A DNA stretch of 18,756 nucleotides from Erysipelotrichaceae bacterium UBA6182 (GCA_002422065.1 DITO01000123.1:2102-20857), one strand, 5' to 3'. Counted from the first letter of the stretch, positions 7,451 to 16,265 are shown. Translations and numbers: made by a program. The notes: generated by a model from the sequence alone, not told the origin.

Positions 7451-9559
7451 ATGATTGTCGATGTCGTCCTTAAAAACAAAATAAAGTCAGCTGATCAGTT
7501 ATGGTATTACACTCCTCAAGCAATTCCTGTAGGATGTCGAGTTAAGGTTATGCTTAATAGTCAAACTCTTATAGGGCTTGTCATTGATTGTATTGAGGAT
7601 CGTTCTACCTCATTTGAACTGAAACCGATACTTGAAGTGCTAGATGATACTCCTGTATTATCTCCACTTTTTTTGCGTCTTTTTGATTATGCCCAAACGA
7701 TATCTTTAGACACAAAATATGAAATCCTCCAACAATGTCTACCTATTGATAAAAGATTGAATGAGAATACTGTTGAACCTTTAAAAGAAAAGAAATATAT
7801 CCGAACGAATCGCTTAATTAGTGAATCAAAGCTTAGGAAAGTGAATGAAATCCTTGAGTCTAAACCAGGGGAGATCATTGATTATTCTCTTATTTCTTCA
7901 TCGCGTCTAAGAACTTTTGTAAAGGATGAACTTCTAGAAGTAGTTGAAGATCTTCCTTCCTTTGTAACGCAAGAGAAGGCTATACAACCTCCTCTTAATC
8001 AAGAACAAAAAGAAGTGGTTGATGCAATTGAACTCGATAGTCATCAAGTCCATGTTATTAAAGGTCCAACAGGAAGTGGTAAAACGCATGTCTTTATGGC
8101 ATGTGCTCAAAAAGTACTCGATAAGAATAAAAGAGTCCTCATTGGAGTCCCAGAAATCTCATTAACTCCACAAATGGTTCAACGCTTTCAAACTTTCTTT
8201 AATGTTCCTGTCATTGTATATCATTCTTACTTAAGCATTAAAGAAAAGGTCACTGCTTTAGCCCAAATTCGAAAGCATGAATCATGCATTGTGATTGCTA
8301 CACGATCTGGTTTATTCATTGATGAATCATTTGGATTAATCATCCTCGATGAAGAACATGATTCTAGTTTTTATCAATCCACACCTATGGTGTATCATGC
8401 ACATGATATTGCTTTATTCATAGCACAACAATGTAATATTCCTCTTTTACTAGCAAGTGCAACGTTATCATTAGAAACGTATGCGAAAGCACTTAAAGGT
8501 ATTTATCACTTACATGAGTTAAAAACAAGACATGAAGCCAATCTACCAACACTGCATATCGTAAATATGCGTGAAGACATTAAGAAGTATCAATCCTACA
8601 TGATTTCTAAACCCTTGAAAGAAGCGATTGAATTACGTCTACTTCAAAAAGAACAAGTCTTAATACTTATGAATCGACGAGGTGCTTTTCCTACAGTAAC
8701 ATGTAGATCATGTCTACAAGATGCTCGTTGTCCTGAGTGTGGATTGAACTTAAATTATCATTCCGATACTCAAAAGATACATTGTCACTATTGTGCAAAG
8801 GTTTATAGTAATTATGCTTGTGTTCATTGTGGACATACTCATTTTAGCGGAAGTGGATATGGAACCCAAAGTGTAGTCTCTCGTTTACAATCCATATTTC
8901 CAAATGCTCGGATTGCACGTCTTGATTCTGATGTTGATTCAGTCTCAAAATCTTCAGAAATATTAAACGATTTTTCTCAAGGAAAAATGGATATTCTTGT
9001 AGGAACTTCATTGATTTCTAAAGGTTTAGATATCGAGTCTGTAACATGTGTTGGTATATTAGAAGCAGATCAATCACTATCTTTCTTAAATCTAAGAAGC
9101 TCTGAATCAACCTTTGCTATGCTTATGCAAGCAGCAGGTAGAAGTGGAAGAGCAAAGAAGCATGGAGAAGTGTTTGTTCAAGTAATGGATCCACAACATC
9201 GAGTGATTGAGTGTTTAAGAAACCAGGATTATACACGCTTTTTTAAAGAAGAAATGGCTTTTCGTCATCAAGCACAATTACCACCTTATGTTTATTTGAT
9301 TGCGATTGAGTTTGCTCATAAGGAAGCTCAAGTAGCTTTTGAAGGTTCACTATCAATCACACGTTTACTTCAAGAACAGATGCATACAATAGGACCATCA
9401 ATGTTATTAAAACAAAGAGGTCAATTTCGATATCAAACTATTATTAAGACTAAAGATTGGATTAAGACACTGCAACTATTAAAAGAATTAAAAATTACAC
9501 AACATCGAAAAATTGATGTGCGTGTGATTGCTAATCCTTATGCACTAGGAGGTATATGA
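7451..9559 (+). CDS. priA: Primosomal helicase PriA
   Basis: PriA is the 3'-to-5' superfamily-2 helicase that recognises stalled or repaired forks and starts replisome reloading. Residues 1-100 form the 3'-primer-binding domain, opening with MIVDVVL as in other PriA. The helicase core has Walker A GPTGSGKT (205-212), the DEEH box (300-303) and ASAT (335-338). Eight zinc-binding cysteines form four CxxC pairs (418/421, 427/430, 445/448, 457/460). Motif V is close to GTSLISKGLD and motif VI is QAAGRSGRA. At 702 residues it is about 100 shorter than the B. subtilis protein, mostly in the linker after domain 1. An in-frame TGA at 7436 excludes an upstream start, and the ATG has no Shine-Dalgarno, so leaderless initiation is inferred. 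It heads the eight-gene operon; its stop overlaps rsmB (ATGA). Confidence 0.96.
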   Translation: MIVDVVLKNKIKSADQLWYYTPQAIPVGCRVKVMLNSQTLIGLVIDCIEDRSTSFELKPILEVLDDTPVLSPLFLRLFDYAQTISLDTKYEILQQCLPIDKRLNENTVEPLKEKKYIRTNRLISESKLRKVNEILESKPGEIIDYSLISSSRLRTFVKDELLEVVEDLPSFVTQEKAIQPPLNQEQKEVVDAIELDSHQVHVIKGPTGSGKTHVFMACAQKVLDKNKRVLIGVPEISLTPQMVQRFQTFFNVPVIVYHSYLSIKEKVTALAQIRKHESCIVIATRSGLFIDESFGLIILDEEHDSSFYQSTPMVYHAHDIALFIAQQCNIPLLLASATLSLETYAKALKGIYHLHELKTRHEANLPTLHIVNMREDIKKYQSYMISKPLKEAIELRLLQKEQVLILMNRRGAFPTVTCRSCLQDARCPECGLNLNYHSDTQKIHCHYCAKVYSNYACVHCGHTHFSGSGYGTQSVVSRLQSIFPNARIARLDSDVDSVSKSSEILNDFSQGKMDILVGTSLISKGLDIESVTCVGILEADQSLSFLNLRSSESTFAMLMQAAGRSGRAKKHGEVFVQVMDPQHRVIECLRNQDYTRFFKEEMAFRHQAQLPPYVYLIAIEFAHKEAQVAFEGSLSITRLLQEQMHTIGPSMLLKQRGQFRYQTIIKTKDWIKTLQLLKELKITQHRKIDVRVIANPYALGGI

Positions 9560-10776
9560 TTTCATCAAGAGAACTAGCATATGAAGTATTAGTGAATGCA
9601 ATTAAACATCGCTCATACATTAATCTACAACTAAAAGGAATACAACACCCAGATATGGCATTCGTTAATGCATTAGTCTATGGTGTGATGCAACATTCAC
9701 TCCAATTACAGCATCTGTTTCATCCCTTTGCCACAAAGAATATTGATGTTGAAATCGATGTCATATGTATGATGAGTGGTTATCAAAAACACTTTATGCG
9801 TCAGATACCAGATTATGCCATAAAAGCTGAAGCTCTTAAGCTTTGTGATAAGCATGTTCCTTATGCTAAGAAGTTTGTGAATGCTATGCTTGAGCGTATC
9901 TTTGAAGCTACACTCACACAAGCCAACAGTCATGAAGACATCAAAGGATTAAGTCTTGAAACTTCATTTCAACCATGGATTTTAAAGATGTGGCAATCCC
10001 ATTATGGAGCTGAATTTGCTTATGATTTTGCTATGTTCTCAAATACACCATCGGATTTATTTGGCTTTGTTCATTATGATTTAAAAGAGAATCTTAAAGA
10101 CTATGGAGAACCTATTGGGGAATGGGCATTTAAAGCAGATAAATCAATCATTCAACATCCAGATTTTTTAAGTAAAAAAGTATTTATTGCCGATATTCAT
10201 GCTCAAAAAGTAGGATTTAACACTCCAATTAAGCCAAATGATCGTATCCTTGATGCTTGTGGAGCTCCTGGAGGAAAATCTTTAATGATGGCAATGAAAG
10301 TCAAAGATCAAGCAGATATCATCTGTGCTGATATTGCACCTCACAGGTTAGAACTTGTTAATCAAACACTTAAGTTAGCACAAATAAAGAGTGTTACAAC
10401 TCAAGTGTTAGATGCAACATTAACTCATGAATTCTATCCACCTAATTCCTTCGATGGTATCCTAGTGGATGCTCCATGTTCAGGATTAGGCGTGCTTCGT
10501 CGTAAACCTGAGATAAAAATGTTCATAACACCTCAAGATATCGATAATCTTGTTAAGACACAAGCTGAAATACTTAATAGTTGTGCATTATGTGTTAAAC
10601 TTCAAGGATGGTTAGTATATAGTACATGTACGCTTAATAAAAAAGAAAATGAAAAACAGATAGAGTCCTTCTTAAAGTTGCATGAAGACTTCATTTGTGA
10701 AAGTATTATGCCTTTTGATTCTTTTAGCACAGGAGGCGATGGATTTTTTATGGCAACTTTAAGGAAAATAAAGTAA
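9556..10776 (+). CDS. rsmB: 16S rRNA m5C967 methyltransferase RsmB
   Basis: RsmB (Sun/Fmu) uses S-adenosylmethionine to methylate C967 (E. coli numbering) of 16S rRNA. An N-terminal NusB-like helical domain (about 1-130) precedes the Rossmann methyltransferase domain. Motif I is LDACGAPGGK (232-241), the Asp in CADI (257-260) contacts SAM, motif IV DAPCSGLG (305-312) carries Cys308, and motif VI YSTCTL (355-360) carries the nucleophile Cys358. The 406 residues are slightly short of the usual 430-450. A strong AGGAGG ends three bases before the ATG, and the ATG shares ATGA with the priA stop. In Firmicutes def and fmt usually lie between priA and rsmB; both are absent here. Confidence 0.95.
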   Translation: MISSRELAYEVLVNAIKHRSYINLQLKGIQHPDMAFVNALVYGVMQHSLQLQHLFHPFATKNIDVEIDVICMMSGYQKHFMRQIPDYAIKAEALKLCDKHVPYAKKFVNAMLERIFEATLTQANSHEDIKGLSLETSFQPWILKMWQSHYGAEFAYDFAMFSNTPSDLFGFVHYDLKENLKDYGEPIGEWAFKADKSIIQHPDFLSKKVFIADIHAQKVGFNTPIKPNDRILDACGAPGGKSLMMAMKVKDQADIICADIAPHRLELVNQTLKLAQIKSVTTQVLDATLTHEFYPPNSFDGILVDAPCSGLGVLRRKPEIKMFITPQDIDNLVKTQAEILNSCALCVKLQGWLVYSTCTLNKKENEKQIESFLKLHEDFICESIMPFDSFSTGGDGFFMATLRKIK

Positions 10777-10779
10777 AAT
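10774..10779 (+). promoter_or_regulatory. Possible internal -10 element before rlmN
   Basis: TAAAAT (5 of 6 to TATAAT) ends exactly six bases before the rlmN ATG, the same geometry as at priA. It has no TG extension, and only a weak TGGCAA (10751-10756) stands at -35 after 17 bases. It includes the rsmB stop codon. The AT-rich background makes a chance match quite possible. Confidence 0.25.
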
Positions 10780-10785
10780 AGTCAC

Positions 10786-11832
10786 ATGAAACAATCAATC
10801 TACGGTTTAACTTATCCTCAACTCGAAACATGGTGTATATCCCATGGTTTTAAAGCATTTCATGCAAAGAATACATATCGCTGGCTTTATCAAAAGCGAG
10901 TAACATCTTTTGAAATGATGAGTGACTTATCACTAGCACTTCGTCAAGCTTATATGGATGAATTTCATATGGATCCTCTCGTTCAACTTGAGCGTCAAGT
11001 ATCTAAAGATGGCACTCGCAAGTATTTACTACAACTTGATGATGACTCAATCGTAGAAACAGTGCTTATGATTCAACCCTATGGAAATAGTGTTTGTGTA
11101 AGTTCTCAAATTGGATGTAATATGGGGTGTGCTTTTTGTGCTTCAGGACTAATCAAAAAATCTCGTAATGTGCGTGCTGATGAAATGGTGCGACAACTTT
11201 TACATGTTCAAATGGATTTAGATCAAGAAGAGCAACGAGTATCTCACATGGTTGTTATGGGAATTGGGGAACCTTTTGATAACTATGATCATGTTATGGA
11301 TTATATTCGTATTTTGAATCATGATTTTGGTTTAGCCATTGGTTCACGTCATATGACTGTTTCAACTTGTGGAATTCCTGAAGGAATACGCAAGTTTGCG
11401 AAAGAACCTTTTCAAGTTAATTTAGCAATTTCTTTACATGCTCCTAATGATGAACTACGCTCATCGATTATGCCTATTAATAGAGCATATCCTTTAAAAG
11501 CACTGATGAGTGCAATGAGTGAGTATTTTCACCAATCAAATCGAAAAGTAACTTATGAATACATCCTATTAAAAGATGTGAATGATTCAGTGGTTCATGC
11601 GAAGGAACTTGCATCCTTAATTAAAGGACAGCATGTTTATGTTAATCTTATCCCTTACAACAAAGTTGAAGAGCAACCTTTTGAACAAGTGACTCCAATG
11701 CAAGCTCAACGTTTCTATGAAACACTTAAAAAAGCAGGGGTTACCGCAACACTGCGTATGGAACATGGCGCAGATATTGATGCTGCATGTGGTCAATTAC
11801 GTAGTAAGAAGTTGAAAGGATGCCAAGTATGA
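10786..11832 (+). CDS. rlmN: Dual-specificity RNA methyltransferase RlmN
   Basis: RlmN is a radical-SAM enzyme that methylates C2 of A2503 in 23S rRNA and of A37 in some tRNAs, tuning decoding and peptidyl transfer. The 4Fe-4S cluster motif CNMGCAFC (Cys111, 115, 118) has the family's CxxxCxxC form. MGIGEPFDNYD is the SAM-binding GEP motif, and the C-terminal GADIDAACGQL segment holds the second catalytic cysteine, Cys335. The 348 residues match the family, and the N-terminal SIYGLT and RWLYQKRV stretches confirm the start. Nine bases separate it from rsmB, the only non-overlapping junction in the operon, and no Shine-Dalgarno precedes the ATG (the nearest AAGGA is about 20 bases away). Initiation may be by reinitiation after rsmB or on a leaderless transcript. 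Confidence 0.96.
   Translation: MKQSIYGLTYPQLETWCISHGFKAFHAKNTYRWLYQKRVTSFEMMSDLSLALRQAYMDEFHMDPLVQLERQVSKDGTRKYLLQLDDDSIVETVLMIQPYGNSVCVSSQIGCNMGCAFCASGLIKKSRNVRADEMVRQLLHVQMDLDQEEQRVSHMVVMGIGEPFDNYDHVMDYIRILNHDFGLAIGSRHMTVSTCGIPEGIRKFAKEPFQVNLAISLHAPNDELRSSIMPINRAYPLKALMSAMSEYFHQSNRKVTYEYILLKDVNDSVVHAKELASLIKGQHVYVNLIPYNKVEEQPFEQVTPMQAQRFYETLKKAGVTATLRMEHGADIDAACGQLRSKKLKGCQV
11815..11820 (+). promoter_or_regulatory. Ribosome binding site that sets the stp start
   Basis: AAAGGA lies eight bases before ATG 11829 and overlaps the A of an in-frame ATG at 11820. The upstream ATG therefore has no binding site of its own, and the start is 11829, which also forms an ATGA overlap with the rlmN stop. 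Confidence 0.75.
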
Positions 11833-12545
11833 AGATTGCTGGAAAATCAGATAAAGGAAAAATTCGTCTACTCAATGAAGATGCTTTCTTTATTCACAAA
11901 GATCCTCTCCTTGCCATTGTTTCTGATGGTATGGGAGGAGCACCCCATGGCGAAATTGCATCTGAATTAACCATTAAGTCCTTTAGTGCGAAATTATTAG
12001 CTCTCAAAACGTGGGATGCTGATAATATTGCTCAACTTGTGCATGAGACTAATCATGAGATTGTTTTAAAAGCATCACAAAATCAAGCCTATATTGGTAT
12101 GGGTGCAACATTAAGTGCATTCATTAGTCACCATGATCAATCTTTTATTGTTAATGTTGGAGATAGTCGGGTTTATGGTCTAAAAGATAATCAACTAACT
12201 TTACTTACTGATGATCACACTATGATGAATGAAATCATTAAAAAAAGTGATGAGGTGATTTCAAATATTGATCAACGATATAAACACATGCTTACTTCTG
12301 TGATTGGAATTCCTGCGGGATGTATTGTGGATGTTACATCAATTAATGATAAGTATGACAAAATTCTAGTTTGCAGTGATGGCTTAAGTAATTTAGTATC
12401 TGAGACAACTATGATTGATGTCTTATTATCATCACAGAGTATCGAAAAACAAGTTTCAAAACTCATTGATATTGCGAATAGAGCAGGGGGTAGTGACAAT
12501 ATTACCCTGATTATTATTGATATGCGAGGTGAAGCCTATGAGTAA
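11829..12545 (+). CDS. stp: PP2C-type Ser/Thr protein phosphatase (PrpC/Stp)
   Basis: This is a cytoplasmic metal-dependent phosphatase that reverses phosphorylation by the PASTA kinase encoded next to it. The 238 residues contain the PP2C signatures: NEDAF (16-20), the metal-binding SDGMGG (32-37, Asp33), GMGATLSAF, VGDSRVYGL, CSDGLSN with its metal-binding Asp, and the C-terminal GGSDNIT (Asp-Asn pair). It is close in length to B. subtilis PrpC (about 254). The start at 11829 gives an ATGA overlap with rlmN and is preceded by AAAGGA. Its 3' end overlaps prkC by 8 nt, so kinase and phosphatase are made from one message in coupled amounts. Confidence 0.95.
   Translation: MKIAGKSDKGKIRLLNEDAFFIHKDPLLAIVSDGMGGAPHGEIASELTIKSFSAKLLALKTWDADNIAQLVHETNHEIVLKASQNQAYIGMGATLSAFISHHDQSFIVNVGDSRVYGLKDNQLTLLTDDHTMMNEIIKKSDEVISNIDQRYKHMLTSVIGIPAGCIVDVTSINDKYDKILVCSDGLSNLVSETTMIDVLLSSQSIEKQVSKLIDIANRAGGSDNITLIIIDMRGEAYE
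12526..12531 (+). promoter_or_regulatory. Ribosome binding site that sets the prkC start
   Basis: GAGGTG six bases before ATG 12538 selects this codon over the in-frame ATG at 12517, which would add seven residues and has no binding site. The sequence lies inside the end of stp. Confidence 0.75.
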
Positions 12546-14181
12546 CATTATTCGAAGTCGTTATCTCGTTTCTCGCAAACTTGGTGAAGGTGGAATGTCA
12601 GATGTATATCTTGCTACTGATACATTACTTAACCGAGAAGTTGCGATAAAGATATTAAGACAAGAACTATCGATTGATCCAGTTAATCTTCTACGTTTTC
12701 AGCGTGAAGCTAATGCAGCAAGTAAACTCAATCATCCTCATATAGTTGAGATTTATGATGTTGGTGAAGAAGATGGACGCCATTATATTGTTATGGAAGT
12801 TGTTCGTGGGAAAACATTAAAAGAGCTTATTCAAACTCGTGGTGCTTTAGATGTTAAAGAAGCTATATTTTTAATGCGCCAAGTCATTTCTGCATTAGCG
12901 CATGCCCATACTCATAACATTATCCATCGTGATATTAAGCCTCAGAATATTCTTGTTAAAGATGATGGTACTATAAAAATTGCTGATTTCGGCATTGCTA
13001 TGGCCATGGATGCGACCCAACTTACTCAAGTTGATTCAGTCATGGGTTCAGTTCATTATATGGCTCCAGAATGTGCTCGAGGAGAAGTTGCATCTGTTCA
13101 AAGTGATGTATATGCTTTAGGAATTGTTTTTTATGAACTTCTAAGTGGGCAAGTTCCTTTTGCTGCTGAAGTTTCTGTCCAAGTTGCCCTTAAGCATATG
13201 CAAGAACAATTCCCTTCAATTAAAGAACTTAATCCTACCATTCCACAATCAATTGAGAATATCATTCTAAAGGCCACTGCTAAACATAAAGGAAATCGCT
13301 TTGACTCTGCGAATGATATGCTAGCTTCTCTAGATGCAGCACTTGAGAGAAAAGATGAGAAGAAATTAATCTTTGAACAAGATCTTAACTTAGATTCTAC
13401 TCAACTCTACCAAAAGGTAGAAACTAAAGAAAATACACCTACATCATGGTGGATTACATTAATTGTGGGAGTGCTTCTCTCTGGGCTTATCTTATTTCTT
13501 GGTATCCAAGCAACGTCATGGTTTAATCGGATTCCAGTTGACAATACGATTGAAGTGCCTAATATCGTCGGTTTAACATTTTCAGAGGCTCGAGAAGTCT
13601 TAGAACCACTTGGATTATTTTTAAGCACGAATGTTCGTTATCAACTCACGGATGGGATTGAATTTGGAAAGATTATTTCATTCACACCAGGTTTGACATC
13701 TAAAGTTGAGAGAGGAACTGTTATTACAGTATGGATATCCGATGGGATTTACTTTGTCGTCGGAGACTATGTTGGTAGAACCATTGATAGTGTTCAAGAA
13801 GAACTTGAAGGAACACGAATACTTATTCGAATAGAAAAAGAACAAAGCACTGATGTCGCAGCAGGGACCATTATAAGACAAGAACTACTTCTTCCTATGG
13901 AGAAACTTGATCCACGTCGTCAATTTGAAATAAAGCTCGTGGTGTCAACTTTTATCGAAATCATTATGCCAAGTCTCATTGGGTTACCTATTGAAACTGC
14001 GGTAGATCAACTTGATGCATTAGGTGTTGAAGTGTCTTTAAAGAAACTGTCAACGGCAGGATTAAGTGATGAAGAACTAGAGGAGATACAGTTTAATGTT
14101 GTTATAGGCATGTCAGTAACTCCAGGGTCTGTCTATACTCAAATAGATGGTCGAGCTGTTGAACTGAGCTATTACGAATGA
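12538..14181 (+). CDS. prkC: PASTA-domain Ser/Thr protein kinase (PrkC/Stk1)
   Basis: This is a membrane kinase whose outer PASTA repeats bind peptidoglycan fragments or lipid II and whose inner domain phosphorylates division, wall and translation proteins. The 547-residue protein has a kinase domain at about 8-270: glycine loop GEGGMSDV (16-23), Lys38 in VAIK, Glu57, HRDIKPQN (130-137, catalytic Asp132), DFG (150-152), activation-loop residues Thr160, Thr163 and Ser167, and GSVHYMAPE (170-178). One membrane helix spans about 304-325. Three PASTA repeats follow (about 338-402, 403-470 and 471-547). Many relatives also have three; the second here is weaker in consensus. The start at 12538 overlaps stp by 8 nt, and the stop overlaps rsgA (ATGA). 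Confidence 0.96.
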   Translation: MSNIIRSRYLVSRKLGEGGMSDVYLATDTLLNREVAIKILRQELSIDPVNLLRFQREANAASKLNHPHIVEIYDVGEEDGRHYIVMEVVRGKTLKELIQTRGALDVKEAIFLMRQVISALAHAHTHNIIHRDIKPQNILVKDDGTIKIADFGIAMAMDATQLTQVDSVMGSVHYMAPECARGEVASVQSDVYALGIVFYELLSGQVPFAAEVSVQVALKHMQEQFPSIKELNPTIPQSIENIILKATAKHKGNRFDSANDMLASLDAALERKDEKKLIFEQDLNLDSTQLYQKVETKENTPTSWWITLIVGVLLSGLILFLGIQATSWFNRIPVDNTIEVPNIVGLTFSEAREVLEPLGLFLSTNVRYQLTDGIEFGKIISFTPGLTSKVERGTVITVWISDGIYFVVGDYVGRTIDSVQEELEGTRILIRIEKEQSTDVAAGTIIRQELLLPMEKLDPRRQFEIKLVVSTFIEIIMPSLIGLPIETAVDQLDALGVEVSLKKLSTAGLSDEELEEIQFNVVIGMSVTPGSVYTQIDGRAVELSYYE

Positions 14182-15047
14182 GTTACACCATTAAAGCACG
14201 ATGTGTTAAACACATCTCAAATCAATATACTTTTAAGCTTGATAATCAAATGACGATTGTAAAAGCAAGTGGTAAACTTCGACTATCCATGTCTCCAATG
14301 GTAGGAGATTGGTGTGCACTTGAAAAAATCGGAGATGAATTTGTAATTCAAAAAGTTTTACCACGTCAAAATGCATTGACTCGTCCATCTATTGCTAATG
14401 TAGATCAAGCAATGATTGTGACTTCTTTATTTCGTCCAGATTTTTCTACGACTCTTCTTGATCGCCAACTTATGTTGATTGCTTATGAGAATATAGAACC
14501 ACTCATTATCATTACAAAGTGTGATCTAGTTGAACAGGATAATCCTGTGTTTGATATTATTAAAGCCTATGAAAATGCAGGATACACGATTCTAATCACA
14601 GGTTTTAATTATCCTATACAGCATATTTATGATCATCTTAAAGATAAGATTACCGTTTTAACTGGTCAAAGTGGAGCAGGCAAAAGTGCACTTATAAATC
14701 GATTAGATCCTACATTTCAACTCATTACTCAAGAAACATCCAAAGCATTAAATCGTGGTAAACATACCACACGCCATGTCCAACTTCATGAAGTAGGAGA
14801 AGGATTACTAGCGGATACTCCAGGATTTTCAGCGCTTTCATTTGCGAATCTAGATCCACATATTTGTGCGCACTTATTCAAAGAGTTTGCTCCTTACGTT
14901 AGTGAATGTCGATTTAATGATTGTTTACATATTAATGAACCTGACTGTGCGATTAAGAATGCAGTAGCAGAAGGGAAGATTGCTGAATTTCGTTTAGAGA
15001 ACTATCAAGAAATAATTCAAATGATTAAGGAGGAGAAACGTATATGA
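14178..15047 (+). CDS. rsgA: Ribosome small-subunit GTPase RsgA (YjeQ/CpgA)
   Basis: RsgA is a circularly permuted GTPase that checks late 30S maturation and leaves on GTP hydrolysis. The 289 residues hold an N-terminal OB fold (about 1-65), then the permuted G motifs in order G4 TKCD (113-116), G1 GQSGAGKS (163-170), G2 within HTTRH (196-200) and G3 DTPG (213-216). A C-terminal zinc knuckle follows with Cys244, Cys249, His251 and Cys257. The ATG overlaps the prkC stop and has no clear Shine-Dalgarno, suggesting coupling. In B. subtilis the homologue CpgA is a known PrkC substrate, so adjacency to the kinase may be functional. The final codons contain the AAGGAGGAG ribosome binding site of rpe. 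Confidence 0.96.
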   Translation: MSYTIKARCVKHISNQYTFKLDNQMTIVKASGKLRLSMSPMVGDWCALEKIGDEFVIQKVLPRQNALTRPSIANVDQAMIVTSLFRPDFSTTLLDRQLMLIAYENIEPLIIITKCDLVEQDNPVFDIIKAYENAGYTILITGFNYPIQHIYDHLKDKITVLTGQSGAGKSALINRLDPTFQLITQETSKALNRGKHTTRHVQLHEVGEGLLADTPGFSALSFANLDPHICAHLFKEFAPYVSECRFNDCLHINEPDCAIKNAVAEGKIAEFRLENYQEIIQMIKEEKRI

Positions 15048-15682
15048 TTTTAGCCCCATCACTATTAGCTGCTAATTTTTTGAATCTATCAAAAGATTGT
15101 CAAATATTGAAAGAACATGGAGTTCAATGGTTACACTATGATGTTATGGATGGACACTTTGTTCCAAACCATTCATTTGGTGTTGATATACTAAAACAAA
15201 TCAAACAGAATTTTGATTTTATTTATGATGTTCATTTAATGGTTTCTAATCCAAGAACATTTATTGAATATTTTTCTACAGTTGCAGATGTCTTAACCAT
15301 CCATATTGAAGCATGCAAAGATATTAATGAGGCGATTGAGTTGATTGATATTATTCAAAATCACGGAATTAAAGCAGGAATTTGCATTAAACCAAACACG
15401 GATGTTGCAGCAATAGAACCGCTTTTAAGATATGTAGACTTAGTTCTTGTGATGAGTGTTGAACCTGGTTTTGGGGGTCAATCCTTTATGGTTGAGATGC
15501 TTGATAAAGTGAGATTACTTAAAAACATTAAAGATAATCATCAGTTTAGTTTCATGATTCAAATTGATGGTGGTATTAATAAAGAAACAGGTGAGATGTC
15601 ACGTCTTGCAGGTGTTGAAAACTTGGTTGTTGGGAGTTATCTTTTTAAAGACTTAACATCAAGAATTAGTGAATTTCAATGA
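15044..15682 (+). CDS. rpe: Ribulose-phosphate 3-epimerase
   Basis: Rpe interconverts ribulose 5-phosphate and xylulose 5-phosphate in the pentose phosphate pathway. The 212-residue TIM barrel shows the family motifs APSLLAANF (4-12), HYDVMDGHFVPNHSFG (with the metal-binding His and the two catalytic Asp residues split between here and the C-terminal half), DVHLMV, MSVEPGFGGQSF and QIDGGIN (the second catalytic Asp). It begins with an ATGA overlap on rsgA behind a strong AAGGAGGAG, so it may be translated more efficiently than its neighbours. Its stop overlaps thiN in the same way. Placement between rsgA and thiN is the standard Firmicutes order. Confidence 0.97.
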   Translation: MILAPSLLAANFLNLSKDCQILKEHGVQWLHYDVMDGHFVPNHSFGVDILKQIKQNFDFIYDVHLMVSNPRTFIEYFSTVADVLTIHIEACKDINEAIELIDIIQNHGIKAGICIKPNTDVAAIEPLLRYVDLVLVMSVEPGFGGQSFMVEMLDKVRLLKNIKDNHQFSFMIQIDGGINKETGEMSRLAGVENLVVGSYLFKDLTSRISEFQ

Positions 15683-16263
15683 AAGTAGCCATCGTAAGTT
15701 CATTAGCTCAACCTCATGAACTCGTTGGGTTCCAAGTTTTTATTGGATGTGATTATGGTGCTTTTATTTGTGCACAAGCTAACATTCAAATGAAGTTAGC
15801 TGTGGGTGATTTTGATTCTGTAACCCAAGAGCAATTTGAACTTATTAAAAAACATGCTCAAGATGTACATGTCTTAAATAAAGAGAAAGATATCTCTGAT
15901 ACAGAGTATGCTCTTTCGTTAACTGAAGCTTCTGATGATGTCACGATTATTGGTGGTATTGGTGGACGCTTAGATCATGAGTTTGCGAATATGCTTTGTT
16001 TAATAAAGTATCCTCATGCGAAACTTGTGAATGACACAAACACTATGTTTGTGATATCTCACAAAATACATATACCAAAGCAAGAAGGCTATTTATCTCT
16101 TTTTCCACTTCAACAAACATTAGTTTCAATACAAGGGGTTAAGTATCCACTAAATAAACATACACTTAATGCCTATGATACATTATGTTTATCAAATGAA
16201 ATCACTGATGATGAAGCCGTGATTGAGGTAAATCATCCATGCATTATTATTCTAAGTCAATAA
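15679..16263 (+). CDS. thiN: Thiamine pyrophosphokinase
   Basis: ThiN transfers pyrophosphate from ATP to thiamine, giving the cofactor thiamine diphosphate directly from salvaged thiamine. The 194 residues show the family motifs GCDYGA (23-28), GDFDS (43-47), KDISDTEYAL (70-79) and GGIGGRLDHEFAN (92-104). The C-terminal half is the beta-sandwich thiamine-binding domain and is less conserved. The ATG overlaps the rpe stop (ATGA), without an evident Shine-Dalgarno. It is the last gene of the operon, and its stop codon lies directly against a two-way terminator shared with rpmB. Confidence 0.95.
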   Translation: MKVAIVSSLAQPHELVGFQVFIGCDYGAFICAQANIQMKLAVGDFDSVTQEQFELIKKHAQDVHVLNKEKDISDTEYALSLTEASDDVTIIGGIGGRLDHEFANMLCLIKYPHAKLVNDTNTMFVISHKIHIPKQEGYLSLFPLQQTLVSIQGVKYPLNKHTLNAYDTLCLSNEITDDEAVIEVNHPCIIILSQ

Positions 16264-16265
16264 AA

